The notes under the pieces: generated by a model
Told to the model about the DNA's origin: nothing
The model's input: only the letters and a program-made list of their open reading frames with translations
The model's database searches: none
Assembly (NCBI RefSeq): GCF_003201955.1
Contig: NZ_QJJM01000005.1
Span: 62,001-126,000 of the forward strand
Direction: 5' to 3'
DNA from: Blastomonas natatoria
GTDB taxonomy: Bacteria; Pseudomonadota; Alphaproteobacteria; Sphingomonadales; Sphingomonadaceae
DNA: 64,000 nt
Position numbers and translations under genes: made by a program
In this document: in pieces, positions 25,811 to 36,307 of the stretch
Position numbering within the stretch: position 1 is the stretch's first letter
Layout: the number at the start of each line of letters is the position of its first letter

Positions 25811-26872
25811 TCATGGCTGCGCACCGGGCCGGTCCGGCGCTGCCTCCGATCCGGTTTCTTCGATCGCAACCGTGGTCAGCGGCCGCTGCGAATGAACGAT
25901 TTCGTTCAAATGCGCGGGCGAGACAAGTCGATCGTGATCGACATATTGCAGGCTGCGATCGAGCTCGAGATACGAGATCGCAAAGCTTTTCTTCCCGTCC
26001 GCATCGAACAGGCCCGGTGAAGGCCGGACCGACGCAACCCGCCCGGCGTCATTATAGGCCAGCAGATACTGATCCGATGTCCCTTCGATGCGATAGATTC
26101 CGTGCGTTCCGAACACCGAATCGCGGCAATAGGCCTTGCCGCGCAAGGGCGCCCCGATGGTGGCATCGCGTTCGGAACCTTCGAGCAGGGCGCCTGCGAC
26201 CGCGCTGGCCGCCGCCTTGTCGCGGCTGCGTCGCACCGGCCTGGCGGCCTTGCCGAAGGTCAGCGGCGTCGGGCAGTCGGCCAGCGGGCTCACTGCCGGG
26301 GCGGTAGCCAGAGTGCGGGGCCAGACAATCTGCCGCTGGAATTCGCCCATCAGGGCCTTCATTTCGGCCGCATCGAGCTTCAGCGACGTGATGCGGATCT
26401 TGATGATCCACCCGTCGGTCGCCGCCATGGCGATGGCGGTTGACCTGAACTCCCCGCCGCCGAGTGCATAGATCGCCTGAAGTCCGTTTGCGCGATCCTG
26501 ACCTGGGGGGACGAACGGGCCGAATTCCTCTGTCGACGCGATCGTCCAGCGATCGGCCGTTGCGATGGTGGCAGTGGCGCGGTCGAACCAGAGCGGCAGG
26601 TCGCCAGCGGCAGGTCGGAAAACATAGACCGTGGCGAAGGTCGCCTGGTCAGGGCTTTCAAATCGCGCATGGACATCGAGCTCTCGCGGCGCAGAAGACA
26701 GGACTTTGTAGAGTTGCAGGCCGGCAAGGACCGGTTCCAGCGACAGTTGCGTCCGCGCATGCGTCCATTGGCCGCGCTTCTGGCTGTCCGGGACTTCGCG
26801 CGCATGAACAGTGTGGCCGGCCAGCCCAAGTAAGACCACCAGAACTTGGCAGGCTCTACTGATCGTCGTCAT
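25811..26872 (-). CDS. secreted protein of unknown function
   Basis: About 353 residues. Residues 1-23 form a Sec signal peptide (ACQVLVVLLGLAGHTVHA) with likely cleavage after VHA. The mature part is soluble, has two Cys residues (in LADCPTPLTFG and KAYCRDSVFG) and no motif I recognise. GGGGAGAAGG precedes the ATG at 26872. The gene is divergent from the acyl-CoA ligase, 133 bases away, and same-strand with trmB but probably independent of it. Confidence 0.75.
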   Translation of the reverse strand: MTTISRACQVLVVLLGLAGHTVHAREVPDSQKRGQWTHARTQLSLEPVLAGLQLYKVLSSAPRELDVHARFESPDQATFATVYVFRPAAGDLPLWFDRATATIATADRWTIASTEEFGPFVPPGQDRANGLQAIYALGGGEFRSTAIAMAATDGWIIKIRITSLKLDAAEMKALMGEFQRQIVWPRTLATAPAVSPLADCPTPLTFGKAARPVRRSRDKAAASAVAGALLEGSERDATIGAPLRGKAYCRDSVFGTHGIYRIEGTSDQYLLAYNDAGRVASVRPSPGLFDADGKKSFAISYLELDRSLQYVDHDRLVSPAHLNEIVHSQRPLTTVAIEETGSEAAPDRPGAQP

Positions 26873-27005
26873 GCTGGCACCTTCTCCCCGCGTCCGCACA
26901 CTGTGTTGCGAGAAACCAAGGATTGCAATCGAACATTTCTATCGGCAGCGTTCAGGCTTATGGATAGCAAGCGGCTTGTCTGGCGCGCGGGTCTTATTTA
27001 CAGTG

Positions 27006-28733
27006 ATGTCAATGACAGACGCTTCTGCCCCCGCTTCGACCGCCCCTTCCGCCGCTGCCGATGACGCAGAGCCGATCTGGAAGACGCATTACAACCATCC
27101 CTGCCCCTGGGATCAGACCTTTCCGCCGCTGTCGCTGCCGGACATGTTCTTCGCTTCGGTCGCACGCAAGCATTCGGCACCCCTGCTCGATTTCATGGAG
27201 CGCAAGTACAGCTACGACCAGGTCGCTCACGGTGTCGCCAGGGTAGCCAAGGGTCTGCAGGCTCTCGGGATCGGCAAGGGCGACCGGGTCGGCCTGTTCC
27301 TTCCCAATGTGCCGCATTATGTCGCTGCCTATTACGGCGCTATGGCAGCCGGGGCGACGGTGGTCAATTTCTCGCCGCTCTATACCGTGGACGAGCTCGC
27401 CCATCAGGTCGAGGACAGCGGCACGACGATCCTCTTCACGCTGTCCGCGACGGCACTGCTGCCGACTGCACTCAAGGTGCTCGACAAGTCCACACTGCAG
27501 CGGCTGGTCGTCGGATCGGTGGCAGGCGGGCTGCCGCCGCTCAAGTCGCTGCTCTTCCGGCTGTTCAAGAGCAAGGAAACGACGCCGCTCCCGAACGATC
27601 CGCGCATCACGCGGTTTTCGAAGCTGATTGCCAATGACGGGCAATATGCGCCCGTGCAGATCGATGCGGAGCGCGACATCGCACTGTTCCAGTATACCGG
27701 CGGCACCACCGGCACGCCCAAGGGTGCGATGCTGAGCCACCAGAATCTCTCGGCCAATGCACGCCAGGTCAACGCGATCGATCCGCGCAACGACAGCGAG
27801 CATGACCGCATTCTGGGCGTGCTGCCCTTCTTCCATGTCTTCGCCAACACCTGCGTGCTCAACCGCACCGTGCTCAACGGCGGCGAGATCGTGATGCTGC
27901 CGCGCTTCGAGGCCGAGGCCGCGCTCAAGGCGATTACCCGCACCCGGGTCACCGCCCTGCCCGGCGTGCCGACTATGTACCAGGCGCTGCTCGACAATCC
28001 GGAGATCGCGAACACCAATTTCGCCAGCTTGCGTGCCTGCATTTCGGGCGGTGCACCGCTGGCAGCCGAGGTCAAGGCGCGGTTCGAGGATGCGACCGGC
28101 GCCAATGTCGTCGAAGGCTATGGCCTGACCGAGAGCAGCGGCGTCGTCTCGACCAATCCCTATGAGGGGCTCAACAAGCCCGGCACCATCGGCCAGCCCT
28201 TGCCCGGAACGCTGGTACGCCTTGTGGACAAGGAAGACCCGACCAGGGACGTGGCGCCCGGCGAACCCGGCGAGATCATCTTTTCCGGCCCCCAGGTGAT
28301 GCGCGGCTACTGGAACCGCCCCGATGCCGATGCCGATGTGTTCATCGGCAATTTCCTGCGCACCGGCGATGTCGGGCAGATCGACGAACAGGGCTATATC
28401 CGCATCGTCGACCGCATCAAGGACATGATCGCGGTGGGCGGGTTCAAGGTGTTTCCCAGCCAGATCGAGGAAGTGCTCTATCGCCACCCTGCCGTGAAGG
28501 AGGCGCTGGTGATCGGCGTGCCCGATACCTATCGCGGCGAAAGCCCCAAGGCGTTTGTCGCGCTGCAGGACGATGCCGAGATCGACGGGCCTGGGTTGAT
28601 GGCGTGGCTCAATCCGCAACTGGGCAAGCACGAAAGGGTGATCGCGGTCGACATCCGCGAGGCTCTGCCCAAGACGCTGATCGGCAAGCTCGACCGGAAG
28701 GCCCTCCGCAAGGCCGAAGGCATTGCGGCATAG
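27006..28733 (+). CDS. long-chain fatty acid--CoA ligase (AMP-forming)
   Basis: About 575 residues of the acyl-adenylate superfamily. P-loop motif YTGGTTGTPKGAML, the second motif YGLTESSGVVS, the hinge region DRIKDMIAVGGFKVFPSQIE, and the C-terminal catalytic Lys in PKTLIGKLDRK. It activates fatty acids with ATP and CoA for beta-oxidation or lipid synthesis. Two in-frame ATGs (27006 and 27012) are equally possible. The open frame further upstream overlaps the divergent secreted-protein gene and is ignored. FadD-like, but the symbol is left out because several paralogues are normal in this group. Confidence 0.92.
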   Translation: MSMTDASAPASTAPSAAADDAEPIWKTHYNHPCPWDQTFPPLSLPDMFFASVARKHSAPLLDFMERKYSYDQVAHGVARVAKGLQALGIGKGDRVGLFLPNVPHYVAAYYGAMAAGATVVNFSPLYTVDELAHQVEDSGTTILFTLSATALLPTALKVLDKSTLQRLVVGSVAGGLPPLKSLLFRLFKSKETTPLPNDPRITRFSKLIANDGQYAPVQIDAERDIALFQYTGGTTGTPKGAMLSHQNLSANARQVNAIDPRNDSEHDRILGVLPFFHVFANTCVLNRTVLNGGEIVMLPRFEAEAALKAITRTRVTALPGVPTMYQALLDNPEIANTNFASLRACISGGAPLAAEVKARFEDATGANVVEGYGLTESSGVVSTNPYEGLNKPGTIGQPLPGTLVRLVDKEDPTRDVAPGEPGEIIFSGPQVMRGYWNRPDADADVFIGNFLRTGDVGQIDEQGYIRIVDRIKDMIAVGGFKVFPSQIEEVLYRHPAVKEALVIGVPDTYRGESPKAFVALQDDAEIDGPGLMAWLNPQLGKHERVIAVDIREALPKTLIGKLDRKALRKAEGIAA

Positions 28734-28820
28734 AACGGCGCGCAAGGCCGGGGATATACGGCCCTAAGCCGTTGCGCGATGCCCCTTGCCAAGCTGTCAC
28801 ATCAATGACACACTCCCCGT

Positions 28821-28845
28821 AAATGCAGGGGTGGGGCCTGCATTT
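28821..28845 (+). promoter_or_regulatory. 9-bp stem-loop just upstream of a small membrane protein gene
   Basis: AAATGCAGG (28821-28829) and CCTGCATTT (28837-28845) form a perfect stem with a seven-base loop. It ends ten bases before the GGGGAA ribosome-binding site of the next gene. There is no T-run, so it is more likely a leader structure or operator than a terminator. Confidence 0.45.
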
Positions 28846-28865
28846 GGCAAGGCAGGGGAACGCAT

Positions 28866-29264
28866 ATGCCCAATGCTCTGGAAAAGCGGTTCGAGGCCGC
28901 GCGCTACAACGCCAATATCGTCAAGCCGTTCGTGCCCGAGAGCCTTTGGGAAAAGCGGATCAGCAACCATGTTGCCTATGCGCTGCTGGTCTATACCGGC
29001 CTGCAGATCTTCGTGGTGATGCAGGCGATCAAGGTCGATGGCATGACCATTCTGCCTTATCTGGGCCTGGTCGCGCTGGTCGGCATCGTCATTCCCCTGT
29101 GCCGCCGGGTCGAACGGCGATGGCAGGGCCTGGTGCGCAGCAATGCGGCCGAAGCAACGCTGGCCGCGGCCTATCGCGGCGATCGCCTGGGCATCTGGCT
29201 GTTCGCGATCGGCTTTCCCTTCGGCTTTGTCGCGCTGATCAAGGGCCTTGCCGCACTGATCTGA
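28866..29264 (+). CDS. hypothetical membrane protein
   Basis: 132 residues. The first 40 are basic and soluble, followed by three hydrophobic segments (YALLVYTGLQIFVVMQAI, ILPYLGLVALVGIVIPL and the C-terminal IWLFAIGFPFGFVALI). No family recognised. GGGGAA six bases before the ATG makes the start secure. It lies between an acyl-CoA ligase and pmbA on the same strand, with a hairpin in its leader. Confidence 0.75.
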   Translation: MPNALEKRFEAARYNANIVKPFVPESLWEKRISNHVAYALLVYTGLQIFVVMQAIKVDGMTILPYLGLVALVGIVIPLCRRVERRWQGLVRSNAAEATLAAAYRGDRLGIWLFAIGFPFGFVALIKGLAALI

Positions 29265-29313
29265 ATGCGGCGGTTCGATTGACCCGAGCCTGCCAGCGAC
29301 CTACATCGCGCTG

Positions 29314-30660
29314 ATGCAGACCCCCGAACAAGCCAGCGATCTGGCGCAAGACCTTGTTGCCCGCGCCATGGCCGCCGGTGCGACTGCCGCCGATGCCGTC
29401 TTTGCCTGCGATGCTTCTACCGATGTCCAGATGCGCCTGGGTGCGCTCGAGGACGTGCAGCGGTCCGAAAGTGCCGCGATCGGTCTCAGGGTGTTTCACG
29501 GGAAACAGTCGGCCAGCGTCTCGGGCGCCGACGTCAGCGCCGCCGGACTTGCCACCCTGGCCGAGCGCGCCGTCGCGATGGCGCGGCTGGCCCCCGAAGA
29601 CGCCTATGCCGGACTTGCCCCCGAAGAGCTGCTGATGCGTAGCGCCCTGCCCGATCTGGAACTCGACGATGGCGGCGACCCCGATCCGCAGCACTTGCGC
29701 GAACTGGCGCTCGCCTGCGAGGATGCGGCACGCGCCGTGCCGGGCGTGACCAACAGCGAGGGAGGCTCTGCCAGCGCGGTACGATCGGTCATGGCGCTCG
29801 CCACCAGTCACGGGTTCTGCGGCAGCTATGGCGGCAGCCGCTATGGCATTGCCGCCAGCGTGCTCGCCGCGCGCGACGGACAGATGGAACGCGATTCGGC
29901 CTCGCACAGCACACGCTTCCTCGCCGATCTGGAATCGGCCGAAGCCGTCGGGCGCCGCGCCGGAGAACGCGCGGTCGAGCGGTTGGGCGCGGGCAAGATC
30001 GAGAGCGGGCCGATGCCGGTCATCTATGATCGCCGCGCGGGCGGATCGCTGCTCGGGCCGCTGCTCGGCGCGATCTCGGGCGGCGCGATCGCGCGCAAGA
30101 CGAGCTTCCTGCTCGACCGGCGCGGCCGGCCGGTGTTCGATTCGAGCGTCTCGATCATCGACGATCCGCACCGCGCCCGGGGTCAGCGCTCCCGCGCCTT
30201 CGATGGCGAAGGCCTGCCCACCGCGCCCTGGCGGATCATCAATCATGGTGTGCTGAGCGGCTGGATGATGGACAGCGCCTCGGCCCGTCAGCTGAGCGAA
30301 GCGCCGACCGGCCATGCTGCCCGCGGGGTGAGCGGTGCACCCTCTACGGGCTCCAGCAACGTCCATATGGAAGCGGGAAGCGTCAGCCCCGAGGCGCTGA
30401 TGGCGGACATCAAGCTGGGCGTGTACGTCACCCAGCTGATCGGCATGGGCGTGAATGGCGTCACCGGCGATTACAGCCGCGGCGCGAGCGGCTTCATCAT
30501 CCGCGACGGTCAGCTTGCCGAACCGATCAGCGAGATCACCATTGCGGGCAATCTCAAGGACATGTTCGCAGCGCTGATCCCGGCCGACGACCTCGAATTT
30601 CGCTATGGCGTCAATGTCCCGACGCTGCGCATCGACGGCATGGTCGTGGCCAGCAGCTGA
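29314..30660 (+). CDS. pmbA: TldD/PmbA family protein, PmbA type
   Basis: 448 residues. The TldD/TldE complex is a metalloprotease that matures peptides such as microcin B17; PmbA (TldE) is the subunit without the zinc motif, and no HExxxH is visible here. Family segments: SYGGSRYGIAASVLAARDG, KTSFLLDRRGRPVFDSSVSI, and the C-terminal GVTGDYSRGASGF. No tldD partner lies in the window. It is coupled to the DUF4403 gene by a one-base overlap (TGATG). Confidence 0.9.
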   Translation: MQTPEQASDLAQDLVARAMAAGATAADAVFACDASTDVQMRLGALEDVQRSESAAIGLRVFHGKQSASVSGADVSAAGLATLAERAVAMARLAPEDAYAGLAPEELLMRSALPDLELDDGGDPDPQHLRELALACEDAARAVPGVTNSEGGSASAVRSVMALATSHGFCGSYGGSRYGIAASVLAARDGQMERDSASHSTRFLADLESAEAVGRRAGERAVERLGAGKIESGPMPVIYDRRAGGSLLGPLLGAISGGAIARKTSFLLDRRGRPVFDSSVSIIDDPHRARGQRSRAFDGEGLPTAPWRIINHGVLSGWMMDSASARQLSEAPTGHAARGVSGAPSTGSSNVHMEAGSVSPEALMADIKLGVYVTQLIGMGVNGVTGDYSRGASGFIIRDGQLAEPISEITIAGNLKDMFAALIPADDLEFRYGVNVPTLRIDGMVVASS

Positions 30661-32126
30661 TGCGCATCGCCGCGAGCGCGCTCGCTTTTGCCGGGCTGGT
30701 GCTGCTTGCAGGCTGCGGCGGCTGGCGCGACGAGGGGCGCCCGCCGCGCACCGATGACGCGATCACCATCCCGCCCCAGGCCTCGCTTGTCTCGGTGCCG
30801 GTAGAAGCCGATCTCGGCAATCTTGCGCGTGCGATGGAGCGGCAGGTGCCGCGCCGCCTGTGGAGCATCGACCAGAAGGATCAGGTCTGCATCGCCAGCG
30901 AAAAGGTCGATCTGGGGATCGCCAAGGTCAAGACACCCAAGATCAAGTGCCGCATCGTCGGGCAGGTGACGCGCGGCGCGATTTCGGTCGCAGGGTCGGG
31001 CCAGCGCATCCGGCTGTCGATCCCGATCACCGCGGTCGTCCGGGCCGAGGATATCGCCGGAATCCTCAAGCGCGAGACCGCGACCGCGCGCGCGATGGTC
31101 CATGCCGATATCCGCATGACCATCGCCCGCGACTGGACCCCGCGCGGAACGCTCGACCTCGACTATTCCTGGACCACCGAGCCGCATATCGAGTTTCTCG
31201 GCCAGAAAATCCGGTTCACGCAGGAAGCCGAGCGCGAGCTGGCGCCGATCGTCGCCAGGCTGGAGCGCGAACTGCCCGGCGAACTCGGCAAGCTCGAGCT
31301 GCGTCGCCAGATCGAAAAGGCCTGGGCCTCCGCCTTCACTTCCGTAGTGCTGAACGAACGCAACCCCGAGGTCTGGATGCGCATCACCCCGCGCGAGCTG
31401 CAATATGGCGGCTACGAGATCGCGAGCGGTCGGTTGCGGCTGAAGCTGGGGATGCGCGCGCTCACCGAGACCTATGTGGGTCACAAACCACGACCGCGTG
31501 CCCCGAAGCCGCTGCCGCCCATGCAGCCGCTCGAGGCGCAGACCGGCGAACTGGCCTTTTTCCTTCCGGTGTTCGGCGACTATCGCGCGCTGCAGCCGGT
31601 GCTGCTGGAAGCGCTGCAGAAGCGGTCGCGCCGTCCGTTCGAGGTGCCGGGCCTGAACCCCGTCGATGCGACTTTCAAGGCAGCGACCATCTATGGCACC
31701 AGGGGCGGCAAGATCGCCGTGGGCCTGACCTTCAGCGCGCACGAACGCGGCAGCAAGACGCCGACATCGGGCACGGTCTGGATGACGGGCAAGCCGGTCA
31801 ATGCCGAGGATTCGCGCCGCGTCGGCTTCGAGGATTTCGAGGTCACGGGTACGACCGACATGACCGGAGGCGACCTCATTCTCGATCTGATCAACGCGCC
31901 TGGCGTCGCGCCGATGGTGGCCGAGCTGCTCGCACAGAATTTCGAGCGCGACTATGCCGAACTGCTCGGCAAAATCGACCGCGCGATCGAGGCCAAGCGC
32001 ACGGGCGATCTGGTCATCCATGCCGAGGTGAAGCGGGCGAGGACCGGCCAGCTGCAGGCCGCCGGCGCCGGGCTCTATCTGCCCGTCTGGGCGAGCGGCA
32101 CCGCGACGGTGACGATCGCCCCCTGA
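30660..32126 (+). CDS. DUF4403 family lipoprotein
   Basis: 488 residues with a classical lipobox LLAGC (Cys19), so the mature protein is membrane-anchored in the periplasm. The body is beta-strand rich, with paired repeats (the amphipathic stretches around 70-230 and 300-460), as in DUF4403, a TULIP/BPI-like lipid-transfer fold candidate. The function is unknown. The start overlaps the pmbA stop, and the 3' end is convergent with fghA, seven bases apart. Confidence 0.75.
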   Translation: MRIAASALAFAGLVLLAGCGGWRDEGRPPRTDDAITIPPQASLVSVPVEADLGNLARAMERQVPRRLWSIDQKDQVCIASEKVDLGIAKVKTPKIKCRIVGQVTRGAISVAGSGQRIRLSIPITAVVRAEDIAGILKRETATARAMVHADIRMTIARDWTPRGTLDLDYSWTTEPHIEFLGQKIRFTQEAERELAPIVARLERELPGELGKLELRRQIEKAWASAFTSVVLNERNPEVWMRITPRELQYGGYEIASGRLRLKLGMRALTETYVGHKPRPRAPKPLPPMQPLEAQTGELAFFLPVFGDYRALQPVLLEALQKRSRRPFEVPGLNPVDATFKAATIYGTRGGKIAVGLTFSAHERGSKTPTSGTVWMTGKPVNAEDSRRVGFEDFEVTGTTDMTGGDLILDLINAPGVAPMVAELLAQNFERDYAELLGKIDRAIEAKRTGDLVIHAEVKRARTGQLQAAGAGLYLPVWASGTATVTIAP

Positions 32127-32133
32127 TCCTTGG

Positions 32134-32985
32134 TCAGGCCTTCAGCCGCTCGGCATGCCAGCGCAGGTGATCCTCCATGAAGGTGGAAATGAAGTAATAG
32201 CTGTGATCATAGCCCGGCTGCAGGCGCAGCGTCAGGTCGATTCCCGCCTTTTCGCAAGCCTCAGCCAGCAGTTGCGGCTTGAGCTGTTCGGCCAGGAAGC
32301 TGTCGGCATCGCCCTGATCGACCAGCAGCGCCGGCACGCGCGCGCCATCCTCGATCAGTGCCACCGCATCATGGGCGCGCCAGGCGGCACGGTCCTCGCC
32401 CAGATAGCCGGTCAGCGCCTTGATGCCCCACGGCACCTGCGACGGCGCGACGATCGGCGCAAAGGCCGAAACCGCACGAAAGCGCTCGGCATGGGTGAGG
32501 CCGATGGTCAGCGCACCATGCCCGCCCATCGAATGGCCCATGATCGATTGGCGCGCCAAGTTCGCCGGGAAGCAGTCGCCGATGATCTCGGGCAGTTCCT
32601 CGGTGATGTAGCTCCACATGCGGTAATGCTGCGCGAACGGGTCTTGCGTGGCATCGACATAGAAGCCGGCGCCAAGGCCGAAATCATAGGCCCCGTCCTG
32701 GTCATCGGCGACGCCCTCGCCGCGCGGGCTGGTATCGGGCGCGACGAAGATCAGGCCGAGCTCGGCGCAAGCCCGCCTGAAATCCCCCTTTTCGGTGACA
32801 TTGGCATGCGTGCAGGTCAGGCCCGAAAGATACCAGACCACCGGCAGCTTCTCGCCCTCTGCATGATCGGGCACGAAGACCGAGAAGGTCATGTCGTTGC
32901 CGGTCACCTCCGAGGCATGGCGCAGCACCGCCTGCTCGCCGCCGAAGCTCTTCGCCGACGAAATGGTTTCCACCGCGACCGGCAT
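32134..32985 (-). CDS. fghA: S-formylglutathione hydrolase
   Basis: Hydrolyses S-formylglutathione to formate and glutathione, the second step of glutathione-dependent formaldehyde detoxification. The 283-residue esterase-D family protein has the nucleophile elbow GHSMGGHGAL, the GLTCTHANV oxyanion segment and the catalytic His in PGYDHSYYF. The ATG at 32985 overlaps the adhC stop by one base. The frame running further upstream is antisense-type shadow within adhC. The two genes form one functional unit. Confidence 0.95.
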   Translation of the reverse strand: MPVAVETISSAKSFGGEQAVLRHASEVTGNDMTFSVFVPDHAEGEKLPVVWYLSGLTCTHANVTEKGDFRRACAELGLIFVAPDTSPRGEGVADDQDGAYDFGLGAGFYVDATQDPFAQHYRMWSYITEELPEIIGDCFPANLARQSIMGHSMGGHGALTIGLTHAERFRAVSAFAPIVAPSQVPWGIKALTGYLGEDRAAWRAHDAVALIEDGARVPALLVDQGDADSFLAEQLKPQLLAEACEKAGIDLTLRLQPGYDHSYYFISTFMEDHLRWHAERLKA

Positions 32986-34097
32986 CAGAACACCACCACG
33001 GAGCGGATCGACTTGCCCGCATGCATCAGGTCGAATGCGGTGTTGATCTCTTCCAGACCCATGACATGCGTGATCATCGGGTCGATCTCGATCTTGCCCT
33101 GCATATACATGTCGACGATCTTGGGCACGTCGGTGCGGCCCTTGGCCCCGCCGAACGCGGTGCCGCGCCAGTTGCGCCCGGTCACCAGCTGGAACGGCCG
33201 AGTCGCGATCTCCTTGCCCGCTTCCGCAACGCCGATGATGATCGAGGTGCCCCAGCCGCGATGGCAGGCCTCCAGCGCGGTGCGCATCACCTCGGTATTG
33301 CCGGTCGCATCGAAGGTATAGTCCGCGCCGCCATCGGTCATTTCGACGATCTTCGCGACGACATCCTCGCGGCTCATGCCCCTGGAATTGAGGAACGCGG
33401 TCATGCCGAACTTGCGGCCCCATTCCTCGCGATCCGGGTTGATGTCGACGCCGATGATCCTGTCCGCACCCGCCAGCCGCGCACCCTGGATGACGTTAAG
33501 GCCGATGCCGCCGAGACCGAACACCACGACATTGTCGCCGACCTGGACCTTGGCGGTGTTGATCACCGCACCGACGCCGGTGGTGACGCCGCAGCCGATA
33601 TAGCAGCTGGTCTGGAACGGCGCGTCCTCACGGATCTTCGCGACCGCGATCTCGGGCAGCACGGTGAAGTTCGAGAAGGTCGAGCATCCCATATAGTGAT
33701 AGATCGGCTGTCCCTTGTAGCTGAACCGCGTGGTGCCATCGGGCATCAGGCCCTTGCCCTGGGTCGCGCGGATCGCGGTGCACAGGTTGGTCTTGCCCGA
33801 CAGGCAGCTTTTGCACTGGCGGCATTCGGGGGTGTAGAGCGGGATGACATGATCGCCCGGCTTCACTGACGTCACGCCCGTGCCGACCTCGCGCACGATC
33901 CCGGCGCCTTCATGACCGAGTACGCTGGGGAAGATGCCCTCGCTGTCGAACCCGTCGAGCGTATAGGCATCGGTGTGGCAGATGCCCGTTGCCATGATCT
34001 CGACCAGCACTTCTCCGGCCTTGGGGCCTTCAAGGTCGAGTTCGACGATCTCCAGCGGCTTCTTGGCTTCGAAGGCAACGGCGGCACGGGTCTTCAT
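32985..34097 (-). CDS. adhC: S-(hydroxymethyl)glutathione dehydrogenase (class III ADH)
   Basis: Zinc-dependent, NAD-linked oxidation of the formaldehyde-glutathione adduct. 370 residues with the catalytic zinc ligands in [12 protein letters not shown] and [12 protein letters not shown], structural zinc Cys residues in [16 protein letters not shown], and the NAD motif [14 protein letters not shown]. The start [19 protein letters not shown] is the typical class III N-terminus; the longer frame from 34199 is unsupported. It is divergent from the hybrid sensor kinase, about 190 bases between starts. Confidence 0.96.
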   Translation of the reverse strand: MKTRAAVAFEAKKPLEIVELDLEGPKAGEVLVEIMATGICHTDAYTLDGFDSEGIFPSVLGHEGAGIVREVGTGVTSVKPGDHVIPLYTPECRQCKSCLSGKTNLCTAIRATQGKGLMPDGTTRFSYKGQPIYHYMGCSTFSNFTVLPEIAVAKIREDAPFQTSCYIGCGVTTGVGAVINTAKVQVGDNVVVFGLGGIGLNVIQGARLAGADRIIGVDINPDREEWGRKFGMTAFLNSRGMSREDVVAKIVEMTDGGADYTFDATGNTEVMRTALEACHRGWGTSIIIGVAEAGKEIATRPFQLVTGRNWRGTAFGGAKGRTDVPKIVDMYMQGKIEIDPMITHVMGLEEINTAFDLMHAGKSIRSVVVF

Positions 34098-34285
34098 GGG
34101 TCGCAGACTTTCTTTCGATGGGGGTGCGCCGCCTCTAGCATCGCTCCGGCCTTCCGTTAAGCCCGCAACTGCGCCGACCACCTGGCCCAAGAAAAACATC
34201 GATGCTTCTGGTGCTTGGCGATCCTTGGCCTATATTGGCGCAAAACTTGGTGCGCGGCATGCTTCGCGCGACTACGGACGGGTCG

Positions 34286-36307
34286 ATGCTGCTCAATCCC
34301 AGCCAGGCCGGCCTCAGGGCCGATGACGACGCCGCGCGGCTCAATGCCCTGCGCGCCTATCAGCTGTCTCCCGATGACAGCGACAATGCGCTTTACGAGG
34401 ATCTCGTCAGCATCGCCCGGTCGATCGGTGCCAGCGAGGCGGCGTATATCTCGATCGTCGAGGACGAGCGGCAATGGTTCAAGGCATCACTGGGCCTGGA
34501 TCTGAAGGAAACGCCGCGCTCCATTGCCTTTTGCGACCATGCGATCCGATCGAGCGAGGTCATGGTCGTGCTCGATGCGACCGCCGATCCGCGCTTTGCC
34601 GACAATCCCCTCGTCACCGGGCCTCCGCACATCCGCTTCTATGCCGGCGCACCGGTGATCAACGCGGACGGTTTTGCGCTGGGGACCATCTGCCTGTCCG
34701 ACAGCCGCGCGCGCGAGGGCTTTGACGGAGCCCCCCTGCTCGCTGCACTGGCACGGCAGGTGGCGGCGCTGCTCGAACTGCGCAAGCAGCTGATCCATCA
34801 GCAGCTCGCCGCAGACCTCGCCGCCGATCAGCGCGACCGGCTGTGGGACAGCTCGCTCGACATGATGCTGATCACCACGACCGACGGGCTGCTGGTGGCG
34901 GGAAACCCCGCCTGGGAAAAGGCGTTCGGCCCGGTCCCTGCCGATGGCCAGGGGCATATCCGCGACTATTTCGCCCATCCCGACGAGGCCGAGGTGGTCC
35001 ATCTCGCCAGCGGTCAGACCGATGTCCAGCTCGAGCGCGAGATGCGCGGGCACGACGGCCAGGCAATCTATGCGAGCTGGAGCCTGGCACGCGAGGGTGA
35101 ACTGATCTTCGGCATCGCGCGCGATATCACGCGCGCCCGCGCCGCAGAGGCCCAGCTGGCCCAGGTTCAGCGGATGGAATCGATCGGCCAGCTGACCGGC
35201 GGCATCGCCCATGATTTCAACAACCTGCTCACGATCATCACCGGCAACCTCGACATCGCCCAGAAGCGCATCGCCTCCGGTCAGGTCGAACGTGCCGAGG
35301 CCGCGATCGCCAACGCCCGCGATGGCGCGAGCCGCGCCGCGAACCTGACCCAGCGCCTGCTCGCCTATGCCCGGCGCCAGTCGCTGACCCCGACGCTGAT
35401 CCGCCCGACCGAACTGATCCGCGACCTTCAGCCACTGGCCGCGCAAGCGCTCGACGATCGCCACGAACTGGCGGTCGAGTGCCCCGACAGTCTCTGGCCG
35501 ATCACGGTCGATGCGAGCCAGCTTGAAAATGCGCTGCTCAACCTGGTGGTCAACGCGCGCGACGCGATGGAACAGCCCGGGACGATCACCATCCACGGTG
35601 CCAATGCGCTGCGCAGCGAAGAGGACATGCACGACGGGCATGATGCACCGCCGGGCCGCTATGTCCGCTTCTGCGTGCACGACACCGGATCGGGCATTCC
35701 GGCAGACATTGCCGCGCATATCTTCGAGCCGTTCTTCACCACCAAGGAGATCGGCAAGGGCACAGGCCTTGGCCTCAGCCAGGTGCAGGGCTTTGTCGCG
35801 CAATCGGGCGGGTTCGTGACGCTGAAGACCGCGCCCGGCGAGGGCACGACGCTGAGCCTGTGGCTCCCGGTGACGGCGGATGCCTTCGACGATCTGCCGG
35901 GCGAGGGAAGCGCGGGTCTGGCCGAACCTGCCTGCCGTCCCGATTGCACGATCCTTTTGGCCGAAGACAATGCCGCGCTCCGGGCGCATGTCAGCGACGT
36001 GCTGCAGGAAGCTGGTTTCAACGTGGTCGAGGCCGAAGACGGCCAGGCCGCGCTCAACACGATGCGCAGTGCCGAAAAGCGCCCCGATTTGCTGCTGAGC
36101 GACATCACCATGCCGCGGCTCGACGGCAAGGCGCTTGCTGCCGAGGTCCATCGCTCCTGGCCGGACATCCCGATCGTGCTGATGACCGGCTATGCCGGCG
36201 GCGCGCTGGAAAGCTGCCCGCACAATGTTCTGATCACCAAGCCGTTTGCGCCTGACGATCTGGTGGCTCTGGTCCGCCGGACCATTGCCACCAGCCAGCC
36301 TGGCTGA
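34286..36307 (+). CDS. hybrid sensor histidine kinase (GAF-PAS-HisKA-HATPase-receiver)
   Basis: Cytoplasmic signalling protein, 673 residues, no membrane helix. GAF-like domain at 25-165, PAS at about 185-285, HisKA with the phospho-accepting His309 ([11 protein letters not shown]), HATPase with N-box [10 protein letters not shown] and G-box [18 protein letters not shown], and a C-terminal receiver with Asp606 (LLLSDITMP) and Lys652. The ATG at 34286 has GGACGG just upstream and leaves a normal 16-residue lead. Earlier in-frame starts at 34202 and 34259 are possible. The signal is not evident. Its stop directly abuts that of maeB (TGATCA). Confidence 0.9.
   Translation: MLLNPSQAGLRADDDAARLNALRAYQLSPDDSDNALYEDLVSIARSIGASEAAYISIVEDERQWFKASLGLDLKETPRSIAFCDHAIRSSEVMVVLDATADPRFADNPLVTGPPHIRFYAGAPVINADGFALGTICLSDSRAREGFDGAPLLAALARQVAALLELRKQLIHQQLAADLAADQRDRLWDSSLDMMLITTTDGLLVAGNPAWEKAFGPVPADGQGHIRDYFAHPDEAEVVHLASGQTDVQLEREMRGHDGQAIYASWSLAREGELIFGIARDITRARAAEAQLAQVQRMESIGQLTGGIAHDFNNLLTIITGNLDIAQKRIASGQVERAEAAIANARDGASRAANLTQRLLAYARRQSLTPTLIRPTELIRDLQPLAAQALDDRHELAVECPDSLWPITVDASQLENALLNLVVNARDAMEQPGTITIHGANALRSEEDMHDGHDAPPGRYVRFCVHDTGSGIPADIAAHIFEPFFTTKEIGKGTGLGLSQVQGFVAQSGGFVTLKTAPGEGTTLSLWLPVTADAFDDLPGEGSAGLAEPACRPDCTILLAEDNAALRAHVSDVLQEAGFNVVEAEDGQAALNTMRSAEKRPDLLLSDITMPRLDGKALAAEVHRSWPDIPIVLMTGYAGGALESCPHNVLITKPFAPDDLVALVRRTIATSQPG

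Noticed and set aside
27009-28745. 578-residue minus-strand open frame
   Set aside because: Antisense of the acyl-CoA ligase. Its composition (His, Arg, Gly, Asp repeats) is that of a GC-rich shadow frame.
34487-36223. 578-residue minus-strand open frame
   Set aside because: Antisense of the hybrid sensor kinase, with no recognisable domain of its own.
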